Shown: positions 1 through 9,324, counted from the first letter of the stretch. The stretch: 64,000 nucleotides of DNA from Verrucomicrobiota bacterium (GCA_023432225.1 JAEYUW010000047.1:145623-209622), one strand, 5' to 3'. Numbers and translations: made by a program. Notes: generated by a model not told the origin, from the sequence alone.

Positions 1-32
1 GCGACCGCAGGTGTCGCGCGAGCGGGAGGGAA

Positions 33-99
33 GTAGGGCCGGCTTCAGCCGGCCCAAGCGCAGCGAAGGTGCAACTGGGCCGGTTAAAACCGGCCCTAC
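33..99. repeat. REP pair (GTAG...CTAC), GGCCGGC hairpin family
   Basis: Two inverted hairpins. The left one is GTAGGG followed by CCGGC-TTCA-GCCGG; the right one is CCGG-TTAAAA-CCGG followed by CCCTAC. It lies downstream of the minus-strand pdxA-like gene and could also act as a transcript-end hairpin. The same hairpin core occurs at 18993 and, with a T variant, at 59929. Confidence 0.85.
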
Positions 100-135
100 G
101 CCAAAGGGCGACGCGGATCGTGGCTCGGGTGGTCC

Positions 136-1143
136 TCATGCGTTGGCACGGTTCTTCGCCATGCTGGCGGCGAGCTTGATGGCTTCGATCAACGAACGCG
201 GATCGCCGCGGCCGGTGCCGGCGTTGGCGAAATCGGTGCCGTGCTCAACGGACGTGCGGATGATCGGGAGACCGAGCGTGACGTTCACGCCGCGCCAGAT
301 GCCGAGCATCTTTGCCGCGACGTGGCCCTGGTCGTGATACATCGCGACGGCTGCATCGAATTCGCGCTGCAGCGTGCGGAAGAAAATCGTGTCGCCGGCG
401 AACGGACCGTGTGCGTCGAGCCCGAGCGCGCGCGCCTGCGCGATGGCTGGGGCGATGAATTTCTCTTCCTCGTCGCCGAAGAGCCCGCCTTCGCTGGCGT
501 GCGGGTTCAGACCGGCGACAGCGAGGCGCGGTTTCTCGATGCCGAGGCGGCGCATGGCGTCGTGGGTCAACTGGAGCACCTTGACGATGCGCTCGGGACG
601 GACGCGGTCGATGGCCTGGCGGAGCGAAACGTGGGTGGAGACGTGGCTGACGCGGAGCGTGTCGGCGACGAGCATCATCGTCGCGCCCGGCGCGCCGCAG
701 AGCTGTGCGAGCAGCCCGGTGTGGCCGTCGAAGTGGTGGCCGGCGGCGTTGAGCGCGGCTTTGTTGATCGCGGACGTGACGATGGCGCCGACGTCGCCGG
801 CGAGGGCGAGCTCCGTGGCGCGCTTGATCGATTCGTAGGCCGCCTGACCGCACATCGGGTCGATGCGGCCGAGTTGGTGGCGCGCGGCGTCGATGTTGGC
901 GAGATCGAGGACGGCGACGCCGTCGGCCGCGAACTCGGGCGCACCGGCGGCGTTCTTGACGGCGCGGATTGGCAGGGTGGTGCCGGTGAAGCGTTGGGCG
1001 CGGGCGAGCACGGCGGCGTCGCCGACAACCAACAGCGTGCCGAGCGCGCGAACGTCAGGTTGCGCGAGGGCTTTTAAGATCAGCTCCGGGCCAGTGCCGG
1101 CCGGGTCGCCGAGGGTAAGTGCGATGATCGGCGCTGAACTCAT
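136..1143 (-). CDS. PdxA-family 4-phospho-acid dehydrogenase (PdxA2-like)
   Basis: A 335-residue NAD-dependent dehydrogenase/decarboxylase of the PdxA family. Seen: N-terminal GDPAGTGPE (12-20), DGHTG (139-143), and three histidines in metal-ligand contexts: H171 (STHVSL), H215 (NPHA) and H270 (YHDQGH). The start at 1143 overlaps the stop of the upstream kinase gene by four bases (ATGA), so the two are translationally coupled. Family knowledge: beside a DUF1537 kinase, PdxA homologues (PdxA2) usually oxidise and decarboxylate a 4-phosphorylated four-carbon acid such as D-threonate or D-erythronate 4-phosphate to dihydroxyacetone phosphate, rather than making vitamin B6. I infer that role here. 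A true biosynthetic PdxA is the alternative but is less likely in this operon. Confidence 0.9.
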   Translation of the reverse strand: MSSAPIIALTLGDPAGTGPELILKALAQPDVRALGTLLVVGDAAVLARAQRFTGTTLPIRAVKNAAGAPEFAADGVAVLDLANIDAARHQLGRIDPMCGQAAYESIKRATELALAGDVGAIVTSAINKAALNAAGHHFDGHTGLLAQLCGAPGATMMLVADTLRVSHVSTHVSLRQAIDRVRPERIVKVLQLTHDAMRRLGIEKPRLAVAGLNPHASEGGLFGDEEEKFIAPAIAQARALGLDAHGPFAGDTIFFRTLQREFDAAVAMYHDQGHVAAKMLGIWRGVNVTLGLPIIRTSVEHGTDFANAGTGRGDPRSLIEAIKLAASMAKNRANA

Positions 1144-2294
1144 TCCGCAGCGGCCTCGATGGCGGCGAAGTGGCGCCGCAGGCTCACCGGCCACGGATAG
1201 CTGCCGGGCTTGGTCGTGATCGCAAATTGCGGCGCTTCGGTCGGGCGCAGCGTGACGACGCCGGGGCCCCACACGTGCACGACTTCGAGGCGATGCCAGC
1301 CGAGCGACTCGAGCACGAGTGCAGTGGTGGTGCCGCCGGCGATGAGGACATGCTTGAAGGCGCGCGTCGGGCGCAAGCGGCGCACGAGCGTCGAGAAGAC
1401 GCGGTTGATCGCCTTGGACGAGCCCTTGCCGGATCGCGGGGTGATGTGGATGAAAACAGATACGCGTCCGGCGGACTTCAGATGCGCGATCGTCTCCGCG
1501 GCGAGCGGCGCGGGTTTCGGAAGCGCGTTGGGCTTGAGGGCGATTTGCGGACCGGGAACCGGCGTGATCGGATCGGTCGGCGTGGCCGTGCCGCTGAGCA
1601 TCAAGGTCGGTCCGAGATCAGGCATCGCGGCACGGGCTACGCGGCGGCCGGCGCGGTGGTGGTGAATCCACATGCGGAAAAAATCGGCGCCGCCGGCGGG
1701 AAAGGTTTTGTCGTCGAGGCGCGAAGCCCAGAGCGACACGTCGGCCGGACTGCTGGCTTCGCCCACGCTAACGCCGTGCACTGGCAACTCGTCCGCGGTG
1801 TGGTAACACTGCACGGGCGCGGAGCCGTCGGCGAGCAGGTGATCGACGCGGGAGGTTCGACGCGGGTGATGCGGCTCGCGGGCGAACGCCGTGCGATGCA
1901 GCGGGACGCCGGCGACGAAATAGCGGCCGTTGTTGATGATGCGACCGAGGGAGGGATTGCACGGCACCAGGAGCGTGCGCGGGAGATCGAGCGCTTCCAT
2001 GCACGCCTCAATTTCCGCCATGACGTTGCCGCGGAGGACGGAGTCGACCTTCTTGAAGATGCCGGCGTTCGGAATGCCGCGCATGCGGCGCGCAAGTTGT
2101 CCGACTTTGCGCGCGGCGACGGCGGGAGTGGCGAGGCGCGTGCCGCTGTCGCAGACGATCACATCGGCGGAGATGCCTCGTCGCGGCGGCTCCGTCAGCA
2201 CGACGGCGCGCAATCCAGCTTGGTAGGCCAGGGCCGCGAGTTCGGCGGCGCCGGTGAGGTCGTCAGCGATGACGATGAACGGCAGGCGGGACAT
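1140..2294 (-). CDS. DUF1537 four-carbon acid sugar kinase family protein
   Basis: A 384-residue two-domain acid-sugar kinase. Seen: N-terminal substrate domain with IADDLTGAAE (9-18), CDSGTR, and KKVDSVLRGN; C-terminal nucleotide domain with IAGGTTTALVLE and TKPGSYPWP near the end. The C-terminal loop departs from the usual GGDT/KPGxFG pattern, so its substrate may not be one of the characterised ones. The start at 2294 is the first ATG with the conserved DDLTG at the expected distance; it lies two bases past the aldolase stop. It likely phosphorylates an aldonate for the downstream PdxA-like enzyme. This is the first of two DUF1537 kinases in the window (the other is at 56607). Confidence 0.9.
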   Translation of the reverse strand: MSRLPFIVIADDLTGAAELAALAYQAGLRAVVLTEPPRRGISADVIVCDSGTRLATPAVAARKVGQLARRMRGIPNAGIFKKVDSVLRGNVMAEIEACMEALDLPRTLLVPCNPSLGRIINNGRYFVAGVPLHRTAFAREPHHPRRTSRVDHLLADGSAPVQCYHTADELPVHGVSVGEASSPADVSLWASRLDDKTFPAGGADFFRMWIHHHRAGRRVARAAMPDLGPTLMLSGTATPTDPITPVPGPQIALKPNALPKPAPLAAETIAHLKSAGRVSVFIHITPRSGKGSSKAINRVFSTLVRRLRPTRAFKHVLIAGGTTTALVLESLGWHRLEVVHVWGPGVVTLRPTEAPQFAITTKPGSYPWPVSLRRHFAAIEAAAE

Positions 2295-2296
2295 GA

Positions 2297-3196
2297 TTAA
2301 CGGGGAAGAGTGTCGAGGAGAGGACGCAGCGCTTCGCGGGCCCCCGCGGAGAGCGGCATGAGCGGCGGGAACATGTCGGGTCCGCAGATGCCCTGCAAGG
2401 CCAACGCCGACTTCAGCACGGCGAGCGATTGGCCGAGCGTGCGGCCCTTGGCGTAGAGCGCGGTCGTGGCGTCGGCGTCGTGCTGGAGTTTCTCGGCGAG
2501 CGTCCAATCACCGGCGCGCGCGGCGGTGAAGAGACGAGCTGAAATGTCCGGTCGCAGATTGCCCGAACTCGGCACGAAGCCGCGGAAGCCCATTTTCATC
2601 GCGGCGGCGCTGTGTGCGGCGAAGCCCATGAACAGCGCGAAGTCGCTGCGCCCTGCGAAACGCTGCGCGAGCGCCTCGGCGCGGCCGGCGGTGTTTTCGG
2701 AGTCCTTTAAACCGATCACGTTCGGCCGCGCGGCGACGGCTTCGATCACGTCGAGGGGAATCGACATGCCGGTCGTCGGCGGGATGTTGTAGAGATAGAG
2801 CGGGCCCGGCGTCGCGTCGGCGAGTTGCGCGAAGTAGCTCTCCATCTCGGCCGGCTCGAGCTTGAAGTAGTTCGGCAGCATCGCGACGACGGCGTCGGCG
2901 CCCGCGCGCAGGTGTTCGCGGCCGAGGGCAACACTGTCGGCGAAGCAATTGTGCGCGATACACGCCAGCACGGGCACGCGGCGTGCGGTGACGCGCACGG
3001 CGATCTCCACGAAACGGCGACGCGCAGCCTCGGGGAGCGAGGCGACTTCGCCCGTGGTGCCCGCGATCAGCAGACCGCAACCCTGGCCGACGACGTGCGC
3101 CACGAGGCGCTCGGCAGCGGCTTCATCGAGACGTCCGTCCGCCGTGGCCGGAGTGACCAGCGGGACGATGACGCCTTCATGCGAAACGTTTTTCAT
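2297..3196 (-). CDS. DapA/NAL-family class I aldolase
   Basis: A 299-residue TIM-barrel Schiff-base aldolase/lyase. Seen: AGTTGE (45-50), LYNIPPTTG with catalytic-type Tyr136, and VIGLKDSE with Schiff-base Lys164. Length and motifs fit the dihydrodipicolinate synthase/N-acetylneuraminate lyase superfamily. Because it sits in an operon with an alcohol dehydrogenase, an acid-sugar kinase and a PdxA homologue, a catabolic role on a 2-keto-3-deoxy sugar acid (pyruvate release) is more likely than lysine biosynthesis. A neuraminate lyase role was considered because sialidase-like genes occur nearby, but no nanE or nanK homologue is present. The start at 3196 (MKNVSHEGV) avoids reading through the upstream palindromic repeat. 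Confidence 0.88.
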   Translation of the reverse strand: MKNVSHEGVIVPLVTPATADGRLDEAAAERLVAHVVGQGCGLLIAGTTGEVASLPEAARRRFVEIAVRVTARRVPVLACIAHNCFADSVALGREHLRAGADAVVAMLPNYFKLEPAEMESYFAQLADATPGPLYLYNIPPTTGMSIPLDVIEAVAARPNVIGLKDSENTAGRAEALAQRFAGRSDFALFMGFAAHSAAAMKMGFRGFVPSSGNLRPDISARLFTAARAGDWTLAEKLQHDADATTALYAKGRTLGQSLAVLKSALALQGICGPDMFPPLMPLSAGAREALRPLLDTLPR

Positions 3197-3223
3197 ACGA
3201 GAGGGCTTGAGCGGCGTGGCGGC

Positions 3224-3300
3224 GTAGCGGAATTCGTGAGAATTTCGCCTCCACCTCTCGCGACGCCACGCAACGGCGAAAGCCTCACGGCTTCCGCTAC
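3224..3300. repeat. REP pair, GTAGCGGAA family
   Basis: Imperfect inverted pair between the Fe-dehydrogenase and aldolase genes. The left half is GTAGCGGAATTC-GTGA-GAATTTCG; the right half is CGAAAGCC-TCAC-GGCTTCCGCTAC. Same family as the elements at 9351, 17706, 25931 and 47873. Read from the minus strand it extends the open frame upstream of the aldolase, which is why the longer frame was not used as the start. Confidence 0.88.
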
Positions 3301-3380
3301 ACAGCAAAATGTCCGCGCTGAAGCATTCCCAGCCGTCTCACGACGGCTGCTACGAATAAATGCAAGGGACGCGAACGACT

Positions 3381-4541
3381 TCATGCGCAATAGGCGGCTT
3401 GGTAGATCGCGACGGCATCGTCGCGTGAAACGGGGCGCGGATTGTTTTTCAGCAAACGCGTGACGAGCAGGCCGGCTTCGGCGAGCTGCGGGAGTTTGGC
3501 ACTCGGGATGTTGTGGCGCTCGAGGCCCATCGGGACGCGGCACGCGGCGAGGAGCGCGTGCAGGCGCTCGGGCAACTGGGCGGCGGTGCGCGAGTCGTTG
3601 CCGAGGTCGGGCGCGCCCAGCGCGCGGGCAAGCGCGGCGTGACGTTCGGGCAGCGCGGTGCAGTTGAACGCGACGACGTGCGGCAGCATCAACGCAATCG
3701 ACAGGCCGTGCGGCAGGTGGTGTTCGCCGCCGAGCGGGTAGGCGAGAGCGTGCACGCCGTTCGTGTTTACCGGACCGAGGCACAGGCCACCGTAAAGGCT
3801 GCCGAGGGCAACCGCGGAGCGGGCTTCCATGTCGTGGCCGTTGGCGACGGCGCGCGGCAGGTGCTGCGCAATGAGGCGCACGCCTTCGAGTGCGTGCAGG
3901 TCCACGACAGGGTGAGCGGAGAGATTAGCGTAGGCCTCGAGGCAGTGCGCGAGCGCGTCGATGCCGGTCGTGGCCGTCAGCGCGGGCGGCAGCGAACGCA
4001 TCAACTCGGGGTCGACGATCGCGACGTCGGGCACGAGGACGGGACTGATGACGGCTTTCTTGGCCTGCGCGGCTTCGTCGAGGAGCAGCGCGTTCGGAGA
4101 GACTTCACTGCCGGTGCCAGCGGTAGTCGGGACGCAAACGAGCGCGGTGCCGCGCGTGGTGACGAGGCCGTTGCCGATGAATTGGCTGACCGGCTCGCTG
4201 CGGTCGTGCAGTGCGGCGGCGAGCTTGGCGACGTCGAGCACGCTGCCGCCGCCGAGCGCGTAGACGACGTCGGGTTGCGCGGCGTGCGTGCGACGGCGCA
4301 GATCCTCGCAGGACGTGATCGTCGGTTCCGCGGGCGGTTCGAAGAGAACCTCGGTCGCGATGCCGGCGTCGCGCAGGGTTTGCGCGAGCGATTGCGCGGG
4401 GGCGCTGAGCGCCGCGGTGCTGATGACGACGGCGCGGCGATGTTGGCCGCGAGAAAATTCGAGGGCCGCGTTCGCGGCGCAGCCGACGCCGAACGCGATA
4501 CGCGCGGGCTGAAGCAGTGTGATCGGGCGCGGCGTGCTCAT
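3381..4541 (-). CDS. Iron-containing alcohol dehydrogenase
   Basis: A 386-residue group III metal-dependent dehydrogenase. Seen: nucleotide motif GGGSVLD (97-103), PTTAGTGSE (138-146), and the four metal ligands D195, H199 (GIDALAHCLEAY), H264 (NGVHALAYPLG) and H278 (PHGLS). Family members reduce or oxidise alcohols, lactaldehyde or maleylacetate. As first gene of the 4541-136 operon, it may reduce an aldehyde released by the aldolase, for example lactaldehyde from a deoxysugar acid; that is inference. About 185 bases, mostly a REP pair, separate it from the aldolase gene. Its promoter should lie in 4542-5044, which it shares with a divergent hydrolase operon. Confidence 0.9.
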   Translation of the reverse strand: MSTPRPITLLQPARIAFGVGCAANAALEFSRGQHRRAVVISTAALSAPAQSLAQTLRDAGIATEVLFEPPAEPTITSCEDLRRRTHAAQPDVVYALGGGSVLDVAKLAAALHDRSEPVSQFIGNGLVTTRGTALVCVPTTAGTGSEVSPNALLLDEAAQAKKAVISPVLVPDVAIVDPELMRSLPPALTATTGIDALAHCLEAYANLSAHPVVDLHALEGVRLIAQHLPRAVANGHDMEARSAVALGSLYGGLCLGPVNTNGVHALAYPLGGEHHLPHGLSIALMLPHVVAFNCTALPERHAALARALGAPDLGNDSRTAAQLPERLHALLAACRVPMGLERHNIPSAKLPQLAEAGLLVTRLLKNNPRPVSRDDAVAIYQAAYCA

Positions 4542-5044
4542 CTGGTGCGACGCACGCGCCGAGCGACGCGCGGTGCGCCGGTCGAGGCCGAACGGGTGGG
4601 GTGGGAACGAAGCATGGCAGACGAGGCCCGCTCCGATTTCGCGAAGCGTGCCCCGATATCCAGTGACGGTGATTTTTTCGATGGCAATGGCGGAACGTGT
4701 GCGCGCGGCGGGTGGAAAAATAGTTAGCTCGGAAGGGCTGGGTGAGTTGGGACGAGTCGGCGGATGGGCGGGTTGATCGCGTTAGTTGCTGAGTTCGTGC
4801 GGCTCGGGGCGGCGCGGGTGGCGGCAACCGCAAAACGGGCGGCGCAGAGGCGCTCGCGACCGCATTACGATTCCGAAAGAAATATTCCTGCCGCCGGGAG
4901 TAATTCCGGGAGCCATTCGGTAGGATGCTGCGTTCAGCGTCCGGTCTTCCGCCGGCTGCGGCACCTGTCTGGACAACGCGGACGAAATGGAGACGCTCTT
5001 CCGCACGTCACAGACGGTGTTGTCCACCCCTGTTGCTCCTCTCG
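4542..5044. other. Divergent intergenic region
   Basis: About 500 bases between the minus-strand acid-sugar operon and the plus-strand glycosidase operon. I see no convincing coding frame. There is a relatively AT-rich stretch around 4865-4925 holding two copies of CCGGGAG around TAATT. Both operon promoters must lie here, but I cannot place -35/-10 boxes with confidence. Confidence 0.5.
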
Positions 5045-6568
5045 ATGTCACCCCGCCGCCTGTTGTTCGCCGCTCTCACCGCCGTGTTCGCGCTTGGCGC
5101 CGCGCAGGGCGTGGAAACCGCCGATCCGATCGACCGTCACGTCACGAAATTCAACGCGATGGAAGACGAGCCGGTGATCAACGCCGTGCCGAACGCCGAG
5201 TCGGCCGCGTGGCTGCGCGCGAACGTGCCGTCGTTCATCTGCTCGGATGCCGAGGTCGAGGAAATCTACTGGTTTCGCTGGTGGTCGCTGCGCAAGCACC
5301 TCAAGCGCGACACGGTGAGCGGACGCTGGGTGTTCACCGAGTTCATCACGAAGCCGCGGCCCGTCAGCAGCGCGCTGGGGCATCATTTGATGGAGATGCG
5401 GTGGATGCGGGATCAGGGTTTCGCGGACGATTACGTGCGTTATTGGCTTCACGGTAACAACAGCCGGCCGCGGGACCATCTGCACAAATATTCGCAGTGG
5501 CTCGCGTATGCGCTGTGGCAGCGGATGCTCGTGACCGGCGATCGCGCGGGCACGCTCGCGCTGCTCGACGACCTCGTGGCGGATTATCACCGGTGGGAGG
5601 AAAAGCACCGCCGCGCGGACGGCCTTTTTTGGCAGCACGACGTGTGGGACGCGATGGAGGAGTCCATCAGCGGCGGTCGCAAAGTGAAGAACGTGCGCCC
5701 GACGATCAGCAGCTACATGTTTGGCAACGCCGTCGCGCTGGCCGAACTTGGGCGACTCGCGGGACGCGCGGAGGTCGTGCAGGAATTCAGCGCGAAGGCC
5801 GCGCACCTGCGTCCGCTCGTGCAGGAGACGCTGTGGGACGAGGAGCGGCAGTTTTTCACGTCGCGCACCGAGCAGCTCGAGCGCATCCCGGTGCGTGAGC
5901 AGATTGGCTTTATTCCGTGGTATTTCGGGCTGCCGGAGCCGGGCAAAGGTTACGAACGCGCGTGGAAGCAACTGCTCGACGAGCAGGGCTTCAAGGCGCC
6001 GGCGGGCATCACGACGGCGGAGCGGCGCGATCCGACGTTCCGCACGCGCGGCATCCGCACCTGCGAATGGGACGGTGCGGTGTGGCCGTTCGCGACGTCG
6101 CAGACGCTGACCGGTCTCGCGCGCGTTCTGCGCGACTATCCGCAGGACGTGATCACGAAGCAGGACTACTTCGAGGCGTTCATGACTTACGTGCGCAGCC
6201 ACCGTTTCGACGGGAAGCCCTACATCGGCGAATACCTCGACGAGAAAACGGGCGAGTGGATCATGGGCACGAATCCGCGCAGCCGTTACTACAACCACTC
6301 GACGTTCGCCGATCTGCTGATCGAGGGCGTGATTGGGCTGCGTCCGCGCGCGGACGACGTCGTGGAGATCGCGCCGTTGCTTCCGGCAGATGCCTGGACG
6401 TGGTTCCGCCTTGAGGGTGTGCGCTATCGCGGTCGCGAACTCGCGATCGAGTGGGATCGCGACGGCAGCCGCTTCGGCATGCGCGGCCTGCGGCTCTTCG
6501 TAAATGGGAAACTCCTCGCGAGCGCGCCGGAGCTGACCAAGCTGACGGCCCAATTGCCGAACGAATGA
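5045..6568 (+). CDS. Secreted GH63-like (MGH1-type) alpha/alpha-barrel glycosidase
   Basis: A 507-residue exported protein. Signal peptide: MSPRRLLFAALTAVFALG, cleavage likely near residue 22-25. The rest reads as an (alpha/alpha)6 barrel of the mannosylglycerate hydrolase/GH63 type. Motifs include GLFWQHDVWDAMEESISG, ISSYMFGNAVALAELG, TCEWDGAVWPFATSQT and YYNHSTFADLLIEG. The acidic residues in the WDAMEES and IGEYLDEKTGEW stretches are candidates for catalysis, but I cannot assign them. The start at 5045 is chosen because it begins the signal peptide; the longer frame upstream has no such feature. First gene of a tightly packed operon; its stop overlaps the next start (ATGA). Substrate unknown; the context says plant cell wall. 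Confidence 0.8.
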   Translation: MSPRRLLFAALTAVFALGAAQGVETADPIDRHVTKFNAMEDEPVINAVPNAESAAWLRANVPSFICSDAEVEEIYWFRWWSLRKHLKRDTVSGRWVFTEFITKPRPVSSALGHHLMEMRWMRDQGFADDYVRYWLHGNNSRPRDHLHKYSQWLAYALWQRMLVTGDRAGTLALLDDLVADYHRWEEKHRRADGLFWQHDVWDAMEESISGGRKVKNVRPTISSYMFGNAVALAELGRLAGRAEVVQEFSAKAAHLRPLVQETLWDEERQFFTSRTEQLERIPVREQIGFIPWYFGLPEPGKGYERAWKQLLDEQGFKAPAGITTAERRDPTFRTRGIRTCEWDGAVWPFATSQTLTGLARVLRDYPQDVITKQDYFEAFMTYVRSHRFDGKPYIGEYLDEKTGEWIMGTNPRSRYYNHSTFADLLIEGVIGLRPRADDVVEIAPLLPADAWTWFRLEGVRYRGRELAIEWDRDGSRFGMRGLRLFVNGKLLASAPELTKLTAQLPNE

Positions 6569-9324
6569 CGCAACGTTTTCGAATTTTCGCGCGTAGCCGC
6601 CGACGTGAGGAGGTGGGACGCGGAGCTTTGGGGACGCCGCGTCGTCACCTCGGCCGCTACGTGGTTGCGGCGCTGCTCGCGTTTTCGATGACCGTCGCGG
6701 TGTCCGCCGCAAATTCGCCGGTGCCGGTCCGGCTCGGTCGCGGCGGGGAACTGGTGCACGTCGCCGATGCGCGCGGCAATCGCGTCCCGGATTTTTCGCA
6801 TGCGGGCTACGCGGGTGGCGGCGTGCCGTTGCCGCTGTTGCCGACGCGCGTGCGCGTGGAGCCGGTGGACGGCGACGATGGCGCGCGCATCCAAGGCGCG
6901 ATCGACTACGTCTCGAGCCTTACACCCGATGCGAATGGATTCCGTGGAGCGGTGGAGTTGACCGCGGGACGCTTCGACGTCGCAGGCCAGATCCGCCTTG
7001 CGACGAGTGGCGTGGTGCTGCGCGGCGCGGGCGACGCGGAGGGCGGCACGGTGATCGTGGCGACGGGGACGGATCGGCGTGCCTTGATCGAAGTTGCCGG
7101 CGTGGACCGCCGGCGCACGCTCGCGAAGCCGGTGGCGGTGACTGACGAATACGTGCCGGTGCGAGCGAATGTGCTCCGCGTGGCCGACGCCTCCGGGCTG
7201 GCCGTCGGACAACGCGTGATGATCGAGCGCGCGAGCACGATGGAGTGGATTCGCGCCCTCGGCCTCGATGTCGCGCCCGGGCGGCAAATTTTTCAATGGA
7301 AGCCCGGGCAGGTGAACGTGGTCTGGGAGCGCGTGATCACCGCGATCGACGGGCGCGCCCTCACGATCGACGTGCCGCTCACGACCGCGCTCGAAGCGAA
7401 GCTCGCGCCGGCGACGGTCACGCCGTTCGTGCAGGAAGGATATTTGGAGCAAGTGGGCATCGAGGACGTGCGCTGCGAGTCGAGTTTCGATCCGACCAAT
7501 CCGCTGGACGAGCAGCACGCGTGGAACGCGATTGATCTCCACGCGGTGCGCGACGGCTGGGTGAGCCGCGTGACGGCGGTTCACTTCGCCGGCTCGGCCG
7601 TGCAGGTCGGCGCGAAGGTGGCGCGGGTGACCATCGCCGACTGTCGCTCCCTGGCGCCGGTGTCCGAGCTCGCGGGTTATCGGCGGCTGGCGTTTCACGT
7701 GCGTGGACAACAGGTGCTCGTGCTGCGCTGCTTCTCCGAGCAAGGCCGGAACGATTTCGTCGCCGGACACAGTGCGACCGGACCGATCGCGTTCGTGGAC
7801 TGTGTCGCGCGCGAGACGAGCGGCTTCAGTGGCTCGATCGCGCCGTGGGCGAGCGGATTGTTGTTCGACAACGTGTCGATCGATGGCGGGGCGCTGCGCC
7901 TGGACAATCTCGAGATCTTCAACCAGGGCGTTGGCTGGGCGGCGGCGAATTCGATGCTGTGGGCCTGCGATGCGAGCACGGTGGTGTGCCGGACGCCGCC
8001 GGGGGCCACGAATTGGGCGCATGCGGTGTGGGGGCAATTCGTCGGTGACGGGCGCTGGAGCTCGGTGACGGAATTTGCGGAGCCGCGGTCGCTGTATCGG
8101 GCGCAACTCGTGCAGCGTCGCGGCGAACAGAGCTTGGCTGCGCTGGAGCCGCAGCGGCGATTCGCCGGGGAGTTTGGTGTGTTTCCGACGTGGGAACAGG
8201 TGGCGGCGCAGCTGCCGCCCGCGAAACCGGGTGCGGAGACGCCCGAGCTGCGGCTCACGCTCGAATCGGGGCAATTGAAAATCGGCGGCAAGGCGCTCGC
8301 CGGAAAGCAGACAGAAGTGGCGTGGTGGCGCGGCCGCTTGGAGCCGTCGCGCGCGAAGGAGGTTGGTCCGTCGCTGACGCGTTTCGTGCCCGGACGCGCC
8401 GGCACGGGACTCACGGACGAGATTCCCGCGATCGCGAAGGGCATGGTGCAGCGCGGCGAGGTCGTGCTGCGGCAGCATTACGGCCTGTGGTATGACCGCC
8501 GGCGCGACGATCATCAGCTGATCCGTCGTCCGGACGCGGAAGTGTGGCCGCCGTTTTTCGAGCAGCCGTTTTTGCGGAGCGGGCAGGGGAAGGCCTGGGA
8601 CGGACTCAGCCGCTACGATCTCACGCGCTACAATCCGTGGTATTTCGGCCGCCTGAAGGCCTTCGCCGTCGAGGCGCGCCGGCACGGGCTCGTGCTCGTG
8701 AACGAAATGTATTTTCAGCACAACATCATCGAGTCGGCCGCGCACTGGGTTGATTGTCCGTGGCGTCCGGTGAACAACATCAACCAAACCGGTTTCACCG
8801 AGCCGCCGCCGTTCGACGGCGACACGATCAAGATGGCGAATGAGTTCTACGACGTGAGCCATCCCGTGCGGCGAGGCCTGCACCGCGCATACATCCGGCA
8901 GTGTCTGGCGAATCTCGCGGACGAGCCGAATGTGATCCACACGCTCACGGCGGAGAACAGCGGACCGCTTCACTTCATGCAGTTCTGGCTCGACGTGATC
9001 GCCGAGTGGGAGCGCGAGACCGGTAAGCATCCGCTGATCGCGCTCAGTGCGCCGAAGGACGTGCAAGACGCCATCCTCGCCGATCCGGCGCGCGCGGCGA
9101 CTGTCGACGTGATCGATCTCACGTATTGGTTCCGCACGGCGTCGGGCGACGAGTTCGCGCCGAAAGGCGGCCAGCAACTCGCGCCGCGGCAGGAGCTGCG
9201 CAAGTGGAAAGGCTGCCGCCCGAGCGCGGCGTCGATTGCGACGATGGCGGCGGAGTATCGCGCGAAGTTCCCGGACAAGGCCGTGATCAGCGGGCTGCCG
9301 GAAGCGGGGGACGTGCAGCCATGA
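6565..9324 (+). CDS. Secreted two-domain protein: beta-helix plus DUF6298-like C-terminal region
   Basis: A 919-residue exported protein with a long basic N-region (residues 1-31) and a hydrophobic signal core (about 32-49). The first half has features of a right-handed parallel beta-helix: a pectate-lyase-superfamily opening (ARIQGAIDYVSS), a loop GQIRLATSGVVLRGAG, and repeated short strands such as VRVTIADCRSLAP and VLRCFSEQGRND. The C-terminal 330 residues look like a TIM-barrel-type glycosidase region (RYNPWYFGRLKAFAVEARRHG, NEMYFQHNI, NVIHTLTAENSGPLHFMQFW). I recall similar C-termini as DUF6298 in Bacteroidota polysaccharide loci but cannot verify that. The E of TAENSGP and the E of VNEMYFQ are possible catalytic acids. 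Coupled by ATGA to the gene before. Confidence 0.7.
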   Translation: MTQRFRIFARSRRREEVGRGALGTPRRHLGRYVVAALLAFSMTVAVSAANSPVPVRLGRGGELVHVADARGNRVPDFSHAGYAGGGVPLPLLPTRVRVEPVDGDDGARIQGAIDYVSSLTPDANGFRGAVELTAGRFDVAGQIRLATSGVVLRGAGDAEGGTVIVATGTDRRALIEVAGVDRRRTLAKPVAVTDEYVPVRANVLRVADASGLAVGQRVMIERASTMEWIRALGLDVAPGRQIFQWKPGQVNVVWERVITAIDGRALTIDVPLTTALEAKLAPATVTPFVQEGYLEQVGIEDVRCESSFDPTNPLDEQHAWNAIDLHAVRDGWVSRVTAVHFAGSAVQVGAKVARVTIADCRSLAPVSELAGYRRLAFHVRGQQVLVLRCFSEQGRNDFVAGHSATGPIAFVDCVARETSGFSGSIAPWASGLLFDNVSIDGGALRLDNLEIFNQGVGWAAANSMLWACDASTVVCRTPPGATNWAHAVWGQFVGDGRWSSVTEFAEPRSLYRAQLVQRRGEQSLAALEPQRRFAGEFGVFPTWEQVAAQLPPAKPGAETPELRLTLESGQLKIGGKALAGKQTEVAWWRGRLEPSRAKEVGPSLTRFVPGRAGTGLTDEIPAIAKGMVQRGEVVLRQHYGLWYDRRRDDHQLIRRPDAEVWPPFFEQPFLRSGQGKAWDGLSRYDLTRYNPWYFGRLKAFAVEARRHGLVLVNEMYFQHNIIESAAHWVDCPWRPVNNINQTGFTEPPPFDGDTIKMANEFYDVSHPVRRGLHRAYIRQCLANLADEPNVIHTLTAENSGPLHFMQFWLDVIAEWERETGKHPLIALSAPKDVQDAILADPARAATVDVIDLTYWFRTASGDEFAPKGGQQLAPRQELRKWKGCRPSAASIATMAAEYRAKFPDKAVISGLPEAGDVQP

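Noticed and set aside
6424..9177. A 917-codon minus-strand frame
   Set aside because: It lies antisense to the beta-helix/DUF fusion; composition is low-complexity R/H/A and no domain is visible.
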